This document shows, piece by piece, positions 26,157 to 34,599 of a DNA stretch of 47,596 nucleotides. The notes under the pieces were generated by a model, which made no database searches, had not been told where the DNA came from, and saw nothing but the letters and a program-made list of their open reading frames with translations. Made by a program: the position numbers and the translations under genes. This stretch comes from Woeseiaceae bacterium (GTDB taxonomy: Bacteria > Pseudomonadota > Gammaproteobacteria > Steroidobacterales > Woeseiaceae): assembly GCA_028289545.1 (NCBI GenBank), contig JANQPG010000015.1, forward strand, positions 1-47,596. The letters run 5' to 3'. The stretch's first letter is position 1; the number at the start of each line of letters is the position of its first letter.

Positions 26157-26288
26157 TTGCGGTCCTGTTCGGGAGGCCCCTGCCCTTGCAGCATACCCGC
26201 GGTCGGCGGTTTCGGGAAGCGCCCGCCGAGCGAAGGATCGCGCGTATGCCGCGAGACTTTCACCGCCTACTGCTAGACTCGCGCGCTA

Positions 26289-27218
26289 ATGAAAAAAATG
26301 ATCCGGCAAACTCGCGGCGTACTCGTATTCTCGGCGCTCACGCTCAACACCATCATCTGGTTTCTGCCGCTGCTGATGCTCGCGCTGCTGAAGCTTGTCC
26401 TGCCCGTGCCGGCGCTGCGCCGCCTGCTGACGCGCCTCCTGATGGGAATCGGCGAGCAGTGGGTCGCCGGCAACACGCTAGCGCTTCGCGGCAGTGGTTC
26501 GGCGGAATGGTCCGCCCGCGGTGTCGAGGCTCTGCGCAAAGACGGCTGGTATCTCGTGCTCAGCAATCATCAGACCTGGGTCGATATCGTCGTGTTGCAG
26601 CAGGTATTCAACAGGCGGGTGCCGTTTCTGAAGTTTTTTATCAAGCAGGAGCTGGTCTGGTTTCCTCTGCTGGGTATCGGCTTCTGGGCATTCGACATGC
26701 CGTTCATGAAGCGCTACTCGCCGTCCTATCTCGCGCGGCATCCCGAGAAGAAAGGCCGTGATCTGGAAGCTACCCGCAAGGCCTGCGAAAAATTTCGGCA
26801 TACGCCGACCTCCGTTCTGAACTTTGTCGAGGGCACGCGGTTCAGCGAGGAAAAACGCGATCGCAGGCAGTCGCCGTACCAAAGGCTTATGCCGCCGAGA
26901 TCCGGTGGAATCGCGATCGCGCTATCGTCCATGGGCAACCTGTTCGAGGCTGTACTCGACGTTACCCTGTGTTATCCCGACGGGCCGCCGAGTTTCTGGG
27001 GCATGTGTTGCGGCGACCGTGTTCGCGTGATTGCGGAGGTAGACACCCTGCCGCTCGATGAATCGCTAGTACGTGGCGACTATGCGGAAGACCGTGAATT
27101 TCGCAAACGGGTTAATCGATGGCTCGCCGATATCTGGCAGCGCAAGGACGAGCGTCTGGCTGAGCTGCTGGCCGCTGACGACTCACTCGCAAAACAGGCA
27201 TCAATTGACGTAGACTGA
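26289..27218 (+). CDS. Membrane acyltransferase of the PlsC family (YihG-like)
   Basis: This is a 309-residue protein with an N-terminal transmembrane region (about residues 10-40), the acyltransferase box NHQTWVD (near 92-98), a second block PFMKRYS and the EGTRFSEEKR box (near 180). The RDRRQSPYQRLMPPRSGGIAIAL pattern, quoted in part, is typical of YihG/LCLAT-type enzymes rather than PlsC proper. Expected reaction: acyl transfer to a lysophospholipid or related acceptor at the inner membrane. The ribosome site is weak. It precedes a group of three short genes. Confidence 0.9.
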   Translation: MKKMIRQTRGVLVFSALTLNTIIWFLPLLMLALLKLVLPVPALRRLLTRLLMGIGEQWVAGNTLALRGSGSAEWSARGVEALRKDGWYLVLSNHQTWVDIVVLQQVFNRRVPFLKFFIKQELVWFPLLGIGFWAFDMPFMKRYSPSYLARHPEKKGRDLEATRKACEKFRHTPTSVLNFVEGTRFSEEKRDRRQSPYQRLMPPRSGGIAIALSSMGNLFEAVLDVTLCYPDGPPSFWGMCCGDRVRVIAEVDTLPLDESLVRGDYAEDREFRKRVNRWLADIWQRKDERLAELLAADDSLAKQASIDVD

Positions 27219-27255
27219 GGCTGGCGAAGCGGACCAGGCGATTTCAGGAGCAGCG

Positions 27256-27627
27256 GTGGCCCATAGCCGATACTACGATACCGTAGCGTTCGACGTGCGC
27301 GATAACGCGACGATGTTGTTCTTTGCGAGCACCAACGCGGACAGCGACATCGAAGACTACCTGTTGCTGATGCGAACCGTCGACGATAACTTCGACGAGT
27401 CGATTTACGTCGAAGTCAACGAGCAGCAGTTCGGCGGTCACAACCTGCTCGAGGCGGCGGAGCTGGTCGGGAATACCCTGAAGCTGACCTTGCGGGAGCC
27501 CGTACCCGAACTCGGAAACGCGTCGCAGATTGTTCTGACCTATGCGGAGTCGGCCGAAAACCTGGCGGCCATCGAGTCCGGCGCGTTTCGAGTGCTCGGC
27601 GAGTCGCTCAAAGGCGGCAATGCCTGA
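27256..27627 (+). CDS. Hypothetical protein with Imm10-like pattern
   Basis: This is a 123-residue acidic cytosolic protein with no signal peptide. A central SIYVEVNEQQFGGHNLLEAA recalls the Imm10 immunity-protein family (a DSIY.E.N.Q..GG-like core), but the resemblance is by eye and modest. GTG start at 27256 with AGGAG five bases upstream. No toxin gene is adjacent. It sits 5 bases before the DUF1272 gene and is likely cotranscribed with it. If it is Imm10-like, it is an orphan immunity gene or a domesticated relative. Confidence 0.7.
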   Translation: MAHSRYYDTVAFDVRDNATMLFFASTNADSDIEDYLLLMRTVDDNFDESIYVEVNEQQFGGHNLLEAAELVGNTLKLTLREPVPELGNASQIVLTYAESAENLAAIESGAFRVLGESLKGGNA

Positions 27628-27632
27628 GGCCC

Positions 27633-27872
27633 ATGCTCGAACTTCGTCCCAACTGCGAACCTTGCGACCGGGATCTGCCTGCTGATTCCGACGAGGCGCT
27701 GATCTGCAGCTTCGAGTGCACTTTTTGTCGTCATTGCAACGACACGGTGTTCAAAGGCGTGTGTCCCAACTGCGGCGGTGAGTTGCTGCGACGACCAAAG
27801 CGTCCGGCGGCGTTGCTTGGCCAGTATCCCGCGTCGACCCGACGAGTGCTGAGCGAAGGCGCTACACAATAG
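27633..27872 (+). CDS. DUF1272 zinc-ribbon protein
   Basis: This is a 79-residue protein matching DUF1272: MLELRPNCEPCDRDLPADS at the start, then CSFECTFCRHC and VCPNCGGEL. Eight Cys and a His in pairs predict zinc binding (two Cys4-type sites). Function of the family is unknown. It starts 5 bases after the previous stop and its stop overlaps the next start (TAGTGATG). Confidence 0.92.
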   Translation: MLELRPNCEPCDRDLPADSDEALICSFECTFCRHCNDTVFKGVCPNCGGELLRRPKRPAALLGQYPASTRRVLSEGATQ

Positions 27873-27874
27873 TG

Positions 27875-28183
27875 ATGCCAAAATACAGCCTGTACATCGT
27901 GCAATGCGCTGACGGCACGCTGTACACCGGGATTGCGTCCGATGTGGCGCGGCGTTTGAAGGAGCATGCCGGCAGCCCTCGTGGCGCAAGGTATTTACGC
28001 GGCCGCGGGCCGCTCGAACTCGTATTCTCTGAACCCGTCGGTAGCCGAAGCCGCGCGCAGCGCCTCGAGGCATGCGTCAAGAAGCTGTCCCGTGTCGACA
28101 AGCTCGGGTTGATCGCAGGCGCCACTCAATTGTCCGAGCTGGCGAACGAGGATCAGGTGCCGGTAGAGGGCTCGTCGCCGTAG
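27875..28183 (+). CDS. GIY-YIG domain nuclease-like protein (YhbQ family)
   Basis: This is a protein of about 102 residues and essentially one GIY-YIG domain: YSLYIVQCADGTLYTGIA, then ARRLKEHAG, an Arg/Gly-rich ARYLRGRGPLELVF and a catalytic-region Glu in RLEACVKKL. This is the compact form seen in YhbQ and UPF0213 proteins, of unclear role, possibly DNA repair. GTG 27872 is an alternative start one codon upstream. Its last 31 bases overlap the end of the convergent MBL hydrolase gene. Confidence 0.92.
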   Translation: MPKYSLYIVQCADGTLYTGIASDVARRLKEHAGSPRGARYLRGRGPLELVFSEPVGSRSRAQRLEACVKKLSRVDKLGLIAGATQLSELANEDQVPVEGSSP

Positions 28184-29187
28184 AGTGCGAAGGGTTCCCC
28201 GAATACGGGCAGTTCCAGTTGCGTGTTGCGATCCCAGATCGAGCGGAACTCTTCAAGCCAGTGTGCCGATTTTTGCACGCTGTCGATGACGGTCGGCGGC
28301 AGACGTGTTGTGCCGAACGGTTGCGTGTAGTCGTCGAAGTGCACCGGAATGACACGTTCGGCGCCAGTCATCGTGACAAGGTTTTGCCAGTATTCCTCGG
28401 CATAGTCTCGACTCATCGAGCCCAGCATGCCCACACCGAGAAACACGACGTCGACCGGAACGCCGTCGAGCGCATCGGGAACGAAGCCCGCGCTCGTCTG
28501 GATCAGCGTCGTGCCCTGCGGGTGACTGACGACGATGCTGAAACATCGGCCGACACGGTATGCACTCGCCGGGGCGGGCTGAGCGAGCGGAGTCTCTACT
28601 CTGCCGTCGAAAGGGATCGACGCGTTCCAGCCGAAGCGGCTGTGCTCCGAAGGCAGCAGGGTCACGGTAAATTCGCCGAAGCGGTGCTCGGCCGGTTCGT
28701 CGACGGCAATAACCTGATCCTCCGGTACCCCCGATCCCAGGGCAATCATTGCGGCCGAGTGCGAACCCACCACCGTGGCTCGGCTGCGATTGGCAATGGC
28801 CGCAATGTCGAGGCTGTGGTCGAAGTGCGTGTGACCCGGGACGATGGCGGCGAGACGATCGAGGCGGTGGTCGAGCAGGAAGCGGTTGATGGCGGCGGCG
28901 TCGCTTTCGAGCGGATGGTCGAGCAGCAGGTTGAGTACCGACGGTCGGCTCACGTAAGCGTCGATCAGTATCTGCGTATCGCCGTCGTCAATGACAAGCA
29001 TCGACGTGCCAAACCAGGTCGCCGTAACGGAGTCGACCGGCGGCGCTGGCTCGCTCATGACCGGTATGCTCAGTGAGTCGAGCGGCGCGCGATCGTGCCA
29101 GAGCCATAGGACGAGCGCGGAAACGGCGACCAGGACAACAGAGGCGCCAACAGCAATGCGAAGCAGGGTTCGGCGTATCGCGTTCAC
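28153..29187 (-). CDS. Membrane-anchored MBL-fold metal-dependent hydrolase
   Basis: This is a 344-residue protein. One N-terminal transmembrane helix (about 10-30) is followed by a metallo-beta-lactamase-fold domain. The signature HTHFDH is near residue 118, preceded by a WFGTSMLVIDDGDTQILID first-strand block typical of UlaG/YtnP-like MBL proteins. A late VIPVHFDDYTQPFG supplies further ligands. Start is GTG. Substrate unknown. The convergent overlap with the GIY-YIG gene falls in the last 10 codons. Confidence 0.85.
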   Translation of the reverse strand: MNAIRRTLLRIAVGASVVLVAVSALVLWLWHDRAPLDSLSIPVMSEPAPPVDSVTATWFGTSMLVIDDGDTQILIDAYVSRPSVLNLLLDHPLESDAAAINRFLLDHRLDRLAAIVPGHTHFDHSLDIAAIANRSRATVVGSHSAAMIALGSGVPEDQVIAVDEPAEHRFGEFTVTLLPSEHSRFGWNASIPFDGRVETPLAQPAPASAYRVGRCFSIVVSHPQGTTLIQTSAGFVPDALDGVPVDVVFLGVGMLGSMSRDYAEEYWQNLVTMTGAERVIPVHFDDYTQPFGTTRLPPTVIDSVQKSAHWLEEFRSIWDRNTQLELPVFGEPFALYGDEPSTGT

Positions 29188-29335
29188 ACGGCCGTACGCT
29201 TGCGTGTTGCTAAAGAATTTCGCGCATGGCCGACGGGGCGCTCGTTCATAGTTGCCGGAGTGCTTACAAGCCGAAACTCAAGTATATCGGAAACCCCGGA
29301 TACTGCCGCAGCGGGGTTCGCCTCGCGGCGTCGGA

Positions 29336-30103
29336 TCAGCCGAAGCTCAGTTGCGCTTCGAAGTCCCGACGGCTTGCGTCGTCGCGCTGGACCGCGGCCT
29401 CGAGGTTCATCCACAACGTGTTCCAGTCTTCGACTCTGCTCGGCCCGAAAGCGTGCTTTGCGAGATAGCGGCCGAGGTTTCGTCGAAGAATGACGTTTTG
29501 TGGAGGTGTGCCCGGAAACTCGACCTTGCCCGTAAACACAACAAGGTTGGCGATCGGCGCTTCCGGGACAATGTTGCCGAGTGCGCGACGCCGTCCCTCG
29601 TTCTGGATGAGCGGGTTGAGAAAACGCCGTCGGCCAACGCCGTCAACGTGTGTCCACTGAGCGTCGTCCTTATCGCCGAAAACCACGCCGTCGCCGTGTA
29701 TTGTCCGAATGCAGAAGATCCCACCGTTGGTCAGCAGCGCATAGTCGACCCGCGCGAGGCCGCCGTAAGCGCCCGGGATGATGAAATCCTTGAGGAGCGC
29801 GCGTCCCTTTCGCTTCAACAGGCGTTCGATGCGGTGCTGTCGAAGTTTCATCAGCAACCGTTGCGCCAGGCGACCCGCCGCGTGACGGAGCAAGAGGCTC
29901 AGGAACAGCGCGAGCGCGGTCAGGAACAGGAACATGGCCGGACCGACGCCGGTAATGCCGGTCACCGAGGACGACTCGGCGGCAATGGCGGGCAGGCTGA
30001 TCAGCGGCACGCTGCTCGAGAGGGTACGCAAAAGCATACGACGAGCGTACTGGCTTCGGCGCCGGTCGGCCGCGCTATAAGTCACAGTTTCTTCAACGTG
30101 CAC
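29336..30103 (-). CDS. Membrane-bound NERD-domain protein with altered active site
   Basis: This is a protein of up to 255 residues. A hydrophobic helix (about 55-75) is followed by a basic segment and a NERD domain (about 105-225: LLKDFIIPGAYGGLARVDYA, NGGIFCIRTIHGDG, DAQWTH). In nuclease NERD domains the second strand reads like FVIETK, where E and K are catalytic. Here it reads FCIRTI, so both are replaced. ATG 30037 is a plausible internal start, 22 codons in. There is no clear operon partner. Probably a non-catalytic NERD protein. Confidence 0.8.
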   Translation of the reverse strand: MHVEETVTYSAADRRRSQYARRMLLRTLSSSVPLISLPAIAAESSSVTGITGVGPAMFLFLTALALFLSLLLRHAAGRLAQRLLMKLRQHRIERLLKRKGRALLKDFIIPGAYGGLARVDYALLTNGGIFCIRTIHGDGVVFGDKDDAQWTHVDGVGRRRFLNPLIQNEGRRRALGNIVPEAPIANLVVFTGKVEFPGTPPQNVILRRNLGRYLAKHAFGPSRVEDWNTLWMNLEAAVQRDDASRRDFEAQLSFG

Positions 30104-30149
30104 AGCTGTTTACCGCAAATTCATGAAGTGGTGTATCGGTTATGGGCCG

Positions 30150-30980
30150 TCAGGTCTGCACGGGCAGTGCAAAGTACCACCCATCGGACTCGACGACGCG
30201 GATTGGCGTGTCGTAGACCTCGCTCAGGGTTCTGTCGTTCAGAACCGTCGGGGGCGGGCCGTCAGCCGCAATCTCACCGTCCCTGAGCAATATGATGCGC
30301 TCGGTCTCGGGAAGAATCTCGTGCAAATGATGTGTGACGATCACGAGACTCGTGCCGTCGGCGGCAAGCTGCCGCAGGCGCCGCATGAGGTCGAAACGGG
30401 ATTTGAGATCGAGCCCGGACGCCGGTTCGTCCAGAATGAGCGTATGCGGCTCGTGAACGAGCGCCCTGGCGAGCAGCACGCGCCGTTGCTCGCCGGTCGA
30501 TAGCGTCGCGAACGCCCTGTCGCCGGTATCCGGCCCCAATAGTGCTGTCAGCGTTTTCTCCGCCCGAACGCGCTGCTTCGAGTCGATCGCGTCCGCCAAT
30601 GTGCCGTGCACGCCGATGCTCGACAGGAATCCCGACAGTACGACGTCACGGGCGCTCGCCTCGGCGCGATAGTTTTGCTGAAGCTCGGCCGAAACGATGC
30701 CCAAATGGCTGCGCAGCGCCCATACGTTCCAGCGGTCGCGGCCCAGTATGCGAAACCGGCTGCGGCTGTCGGCGCGCGGGTACAGCTCCCGGTTGAGCGC
30801 CTTGACGAGCGTGGTCTTGCCGGCGCCGTTGGGCCCCAGCACAACAACGTGCTCACCGCGGCGAATACGCAGCGACAGGTTTTCGAAGACGCAGTTTTCG
30901 CCGCGATAAAGCGTGGCGTTGCGTATATCCAGTAAGTCTTGTGGCAAGTTGTCACGACGTGCAGCGTGGTCAGCCGTCAT
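30150..30980 (-). CDS. ABC transporter ATP-binding protein
   Basis: This is a 276-residue protein with one nucleotide-binding domain: Walker A GPNGAGKTT (49-57), signature LSTGEQRR, Walker B LILDEPASGLD, and an H-loop His in IVTHHLHEI. It resembles the PhrA/ModF-like soluble ATPases that stand without a permease. No permease gene is adjacent, and the neighbours are NERD and MATE genes. Whether it powers transport or works alone cannot be told. Confidence 0.9.
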   Translation of the reverse strand: MTADHAARRDNLPQDLLDIRNATLYRGENCVFENLSLRIRRGEHVVVLGPNGAGKTTLVKALNRELYPRADSRSRFRILGRDRWNVWALRSHLGIVSAELQQNYRAEASARDVVLSGFLSSIGVHGTLADAIDSKQRVRAEKTLTALLGPDTGDRAFATLSTGEQRRVLLARALVHEPHTLILDEPASGLDLKSRFDLMRRLRQLAADGTSLVIVTHHLHEILPETERIILLRDGEIAADGPPPTVLNDRTLSEVYDTPIRVVESDGWYFALPVQT

Positions 30981-31029
30981 TATCGTATTGCGTCCGGTGG
31001 TAGGAAAGCGCTGGTCTCGCGGAAATCAC

Positions 31030-32445
31030 TCATACGCTGTGCAGTTTCCAGCGGCCGCTCCTGAATACGGCCACCGCCAGCAGCGTCAGCAGGGACTCGC
31101 CGACGACAATGGCCGTAAATACGCCATTGGGCCCAAGCCCGGCCGACTCCGCAAGGGCGTAGGCCAGCGGTATCTGCACGAGCCAGAACGCAATCAGGTT
31201 GAGTATCGTCGGAGTAACCGTATCACCCGCGCCGTTGATCGCCTGAGACATCACCATGCCAATAGCGTAAGCCGGATAGCCGATCGCGAGTATCCTCAAA
31301 CAATCGGCTCCGTATTCGAGCACGTCGGGATCGCTGCTGAAGAGCCCCGTGATCTGCTCCGCAAACGTAAAGCTGATCGCGCCGACGACCGACATGAACA
31401 CGAGATTGTAGAAGCCCGCCTTGCGAGCGCTGTGCTCGGCTCTTTCCGGATGCCCGGCGCCCAGGTTTTGGCCCACCATTGTTGCCGCGGCGTTGCCGAG
31501 TCCCCACGCCGGCAGCAGCACAAACTCGATCATGCGGATGGCAATCGTGTAGGCCGCAACCGGGGCGCTGCCGTAGATCGCGACGATGCGCATGACGCCG
31601 ATCCAGCTCGAGGTGGCTACGAGGAACTGTCCGACACCGCCCGCGGAAACCTTCAGAAGGCGAACCGCCAGATGCGGAACAAAACGCAGGTGCCCGACCG
31701 CAAAGTTGAGCCGTCCCTTGCCCCTCAAGAGATAGTAAAGCTGGTAGAGCACACCCGTGCCGCGGCCGATTGTCGTGGCCACCGCGGCGCCGGTTACGCC
31801 CATCTCCGGGAACGGTCCCAGGCCGAATATCAGGCACGGGTCCAGCACTATGTTGATGCCGTTGGCGAGCCACAACGACCGAAGCGCAATTGCGGCGTCG
31901 CCGGCGCCGCGAAAAGACGCGTTGAGCAGGAACAGAAACACAATGCTGAACGAGCCGCCGAGCAACACCGTCGCGTAGCCCGTGCCCGTATCGATCACGG
32001 CGGTTGAAGCGCCCATCAGTCTCAGGAGGTCGCCCGCATGACTGGCGCCGAGGATACCGACGAGTATGGAGACCGCCAGCGCTATCCAGATTGCCTGGCC
32101 GGCCACTCGAGCCGCTTCGTCCGCGTTGCCGGCGCCGATGCGGCGCGACACCATTGCGGTAACGGCCAGCCCCAGGCCCATCGCGACCGCGTAGAGCACC
32201 GTAATCAGCGCTTCGGTGATGCCGACGGCGGCCACGGCATCCGTGCCCAGCTGAGCGACAAACGCAATGTCGACAACGGCAAACACGGACTCCATGCTCA
32301 TCTCGAGCATCATGGGAATGGCGAGCAGGCCCAGCGCTCGCGGCACAGGCTCTTTTGTGTAATTGACTTCGTTGTCGCGTACGGCTTCGCGGAAAAACCC
32401 GAAGTAGCGTCTCACCCGACCGCGGCGATGGGGGCTTGTATCCAT
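31030..32445 (-). CDS. MATE-family multidrug/cation antiporter (NorM/DinF type)
   Basis: This is a 471-residue protein with about 12 transmembrane helices in two halves. The first half begins LLAIPMMLEMSMESVFAVVDIAFVAQLG, quoted only in part, which is the usual MATE TM1-TM2 pattern, with GAGNADEA in the first inner loop. The second half carries LGAGHPERAE in the equivalent loop. It exports cationic drugs or metabolites against Na+ or H+. 49 bases separate it from the downstream ABC gene, so cotranscription is possible. Confidence 0.94.
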   Translation of the reverse strand: MDTSPHRRGRVRRYFGFFREAVRDNEVNYTKEPVPRALGLLAIPMMLEMSMESVFAVVDIAFVAQLGTDAVAAVGITEALITVLYAVAMGLGLAVTAMVSRRIGAGNADEAARVAGQAIWIALAVSILVGILGASHAGDLLRLMGASTAVIDTGTGYATVLLGGSFSIVFLFLLNASFRGAGDAAIALRSLWLANGINIVLDPCLIFGLGPFPEMGVTGAAVATTIGRGTGVLYQLYYLLRGKGRLNFAVGHLRFVPHLAVRLLKVSAGGVGQFLVATSSWIGVMRIVAIYGSAPVAAYTIAIRMIEFVLLPAWGLGNAAATMVGQNLGAGHPERAEHSARKAGFYNLVFMSVVGAISFTFAEQITGLFSSDPDVLEYGADCLRILAIGYPAYAIGMVMSQAINGAGDTVTPTILNLIAFWLVQIPLAYALAESAGLGPNGVFTAIVVGESLLTLLAVAVFRSGRWKLHSV

Positions 32446-32503
32446 CCGGGCGATGGTAAGCTTGCAGGCGAACTTAGACTATAGCCTCTTTGGGTGTTTA
32501 TCC

Positions 32504-32668
32504 GTGTACGCCAGCATCTGGCCTATTGTTCTGCTCATCGCAATTGTTGCCGTTTACGTCTTCTTCAAAGTCCGCTACCTGATGCGGATCAGCGACGAGC
32601 AGTGGAAGCGCGTGGACAAGAGCAAACTGGTCGCCTGGGATGACGATGAGGATCGCGGGCGGCGCTGA
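32504..32668 (+). CDS. Small single-pass membrane protein
   Basis: This is a protein of about 54 residues: a short N-terminus, one transmembrane helix (WPIVLLIAIVAVYVFF) and a charged cytosolic tail ending in acidic and then Arg residues (DDDEDRGRR). Start is uncertain: GTG 32504 gives a compact protein, and an ATG 17 codons upstream (32453) gives a longer form. It is divergent from the MATE gene and convergent with the KefC-like gene. Function unknown. Confidence 0.6.
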   Translation: MYASIWPIVLLIAIVAVYVFFKVRYLMRISDEQWKRVDKSKLVAWDDDEDRGRR

Positions 32669-32681
32669 GTAGCGCCTTGTT

Positions 32682-34436
32682 TCAATCGCGCAGATCGTTC
32701 CTAAGCAGTGAGGCGAGTTCGTCAGAGGCTTCTCGCACGCTCTGGATGAGCTTTTCCTCCGAGTCGTGAACCGCGTGCTGCTCTCTGAGCAGTGTCTCGT
32801 CACGCTTTAGAAATGTTCGGGTAACGTGTTTTGCTTCCCGCCGCGTGAGCCCCAGGTCCTCCAGCGCAAACTCGGCCATGGCAAGGCTCGATAACAGCGT
32901 GTCGCGCATGATGTGATCGACGCCCACGTCCATGAGCTTGTGTGCGTGCCGTCGGTTGCGTGCGCGGGCGACGATCTTGAGCTCGGGGAAATGCTGTTTG
33001 ACCGTTTCCGCAACCTTGAGTGATGCCTCCATGTCCGCCAGCACGAGCACCAGCACTTTTGCGTGTTCGGCGCCAGCGGCGCGCAGGACGTCCAGGCGCG
33101 TTGCGTCGCCGAAATGCACGCGGTTGCCGAAGCGGCGCACGGTGTCGACCTGCTCCGGATCGAGATCGAGCGCCGTGTAGCCCCGGTCGACCGCATGCAG
33201 CGTGCGGCCGACAATCTGGCCGACACGCCCGAAGCCGGCAATGATGACGGGCGTGTGTACGTCGTCGGGGATATCGTGATCGTCGCTCGTGTGTTCTTCA
33301 GACTGGCGGTCGACAACAAAATACAGGACCGGCGTTAGCAGCATCGAGACCGCCACCGCAAGCACCAGTTCGTCAATCAGCGATGTCGCCAGCAGATCCT
33401 CCCGCGTTGCGATACCGAGCAATACAAAGGCAAACTCGCCGCCCTGCGACAGCAGTACGGCGACCCGCAGCGCGCGCTTGCGATCCGGCATTCCGAACCA
33501 CAGCGCCAGCGGAAACAGTACCAGTGCCTTGGCAATCATGAGCATCGCGACGATTGCCGCAATGCGCCCCGGGCTGTCGAGCAGCAGGCCGAGGTTGACG
33601 GTCATGCCAACCGCAATAAAAAACAGGCCCAGAAGCAGGCCCTTGAACGGCGCAATGTCGCCTTCGAGCTGATGGCGGTACTCCGAATCGGCGAGCAACA
33701 TGCCGGCAATGAACGCGCCCAGCACCATCGACAGCCCGGCGAGATCCATGAGCAGGGCAGAGCCTATTACTACGAGCAGCGCCGTCGCCGTGAACATCTC
33801 GGGGATGCGGGTAAACGTCGCGACTCTAAGCGCAGGCCGCAGCAGATAGCGACCGCCGATCACGAGGCTGCCGAGCGCGGCCACGCCAAGAAGGAAGCCG
33901 GCGGGGTCGAATTCCGTGTCCTGCGCGCTGATTGCAAACAGCGGCAAGAACGCAATGAGGGGTATTGCCGCAAGGTCCTGGAACAGAAGTATCGAGAACG
34001 ACGCCCTGCCGTGCAGCGTCGTCAGTTGCTTCTGTTCGGCAAGCATCTGCAGCACAAAGGCGGTGGACGACAGCGCGAGAATCAGGCCGACAATGATTGC
34101 GCTTTGCCGGTCCAGGCCGACGAGCAGCGCGATGCCGGCGATGAGGATAGCGGAAAGAAACACCTGCAGCGCACCCAGCCCAAACACCATCTTGCGCAGC
34201 ACCCATAGCCTCGCGGGTTTGAGCTCCAGGCCGACGATAAACAGCAGCAGCACGACCCCGAGTTCGGCGAAGTGCAGGATGTGTTCCGGGTCGCCGATGA
34301 AGCCCAGGCCTGAAGGGCCAATGATGATGCCCGCAGTGAGGTAGCCGAGAATCGAACCGAGGCCCAGCTTGCGGCTGATCGGCACAAATAGCAGGGCGGC
34401 TACCAGGTAGATCAGCGTTTCTGTCAGAAGGCTCAT
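32682..34436 (-). CDS. KefB/KefC-type potassium/proton antiporter
   Basis: This is a 584-residue CPA2 protein. The N-terminal part has about 12-13 transmembrane helices (residues 1-385), including GIIIGPSGLGF, LLFIVGLELKPARLW with VFGLGALQV, and LLFQDLAAIPLIA. A cytosolic TrkA-N Rossmann domain begins near residue 399 (IIAGFGRVGQIVGRTL). The C-terminal tail is helical. It is likely a ligand-gated K+ efflux system that acidifies the cytosol on electrophile stress. No KefF/KefG partner gene is adjacent. Confidence 0.93.
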   Translation of the reverse strand: MSLLTETLIYLVAALLFVPISRKLGLGSILGYLTAGIIIGPSGLGFIGDPEHILHFAELGVVLLLFIVGLELKPARLWVLRKMVFGLGALQVFLSAILIAGIALLVGLDRQSAIIVGLILALSSTAFVLQMLAEQKQLTTLHGRASFSILLFQDLAAIPLIAFLPLFAISAQDTEFDPAGFLLGVAALGSLVIGGRYLLRPALRVATFTRIPEMFTATALLVVIGSALLMDLAGLSMVLGAFIAGMLLADSEYRHQLEGDIAPFKGLLLGLFFIAVGMTVNLGLLLDSPGRIAAIVAMLMIAKALVLFPLALWFGMPDRKRALRVAVLLSQGGEFAFVLLGIATREDLLATSLIDELVLAVAVSMLLTPVLYFVVDRQSEEHTSDDHDIPDDVHTPVIIAGFGRVGQIVGRTLHAVDRGYTALDLDPEQVDTVRRFGNRVHFGDATRLDVLRAAGAEHAKVLVLVLADMEASLKVAETVKQHFPELKIVARARNRRHAHKLMDVGVDHIMRDTLLSSLAMAEFALEDLGLTRREAKHVTRTFLKRDETLLREQHAVHDSEEKLIQSVREASDELASLLRNDLRD

Positions 34437-34599
34437 GCTTCGGGGTTGCTCCGTCGGGTGCCTGAGCCGCAGTCTACCCGCTCACCGGCTCGGCTATAAG
34501 CTCGCCGCGGTGCATGACATAACTCTTTGCGGCGGTTCTGCTGTTTCGACGGGGCTCTGTTTTCGACTACACTCAGCGAATTCTATTCCGGGAACGTTC

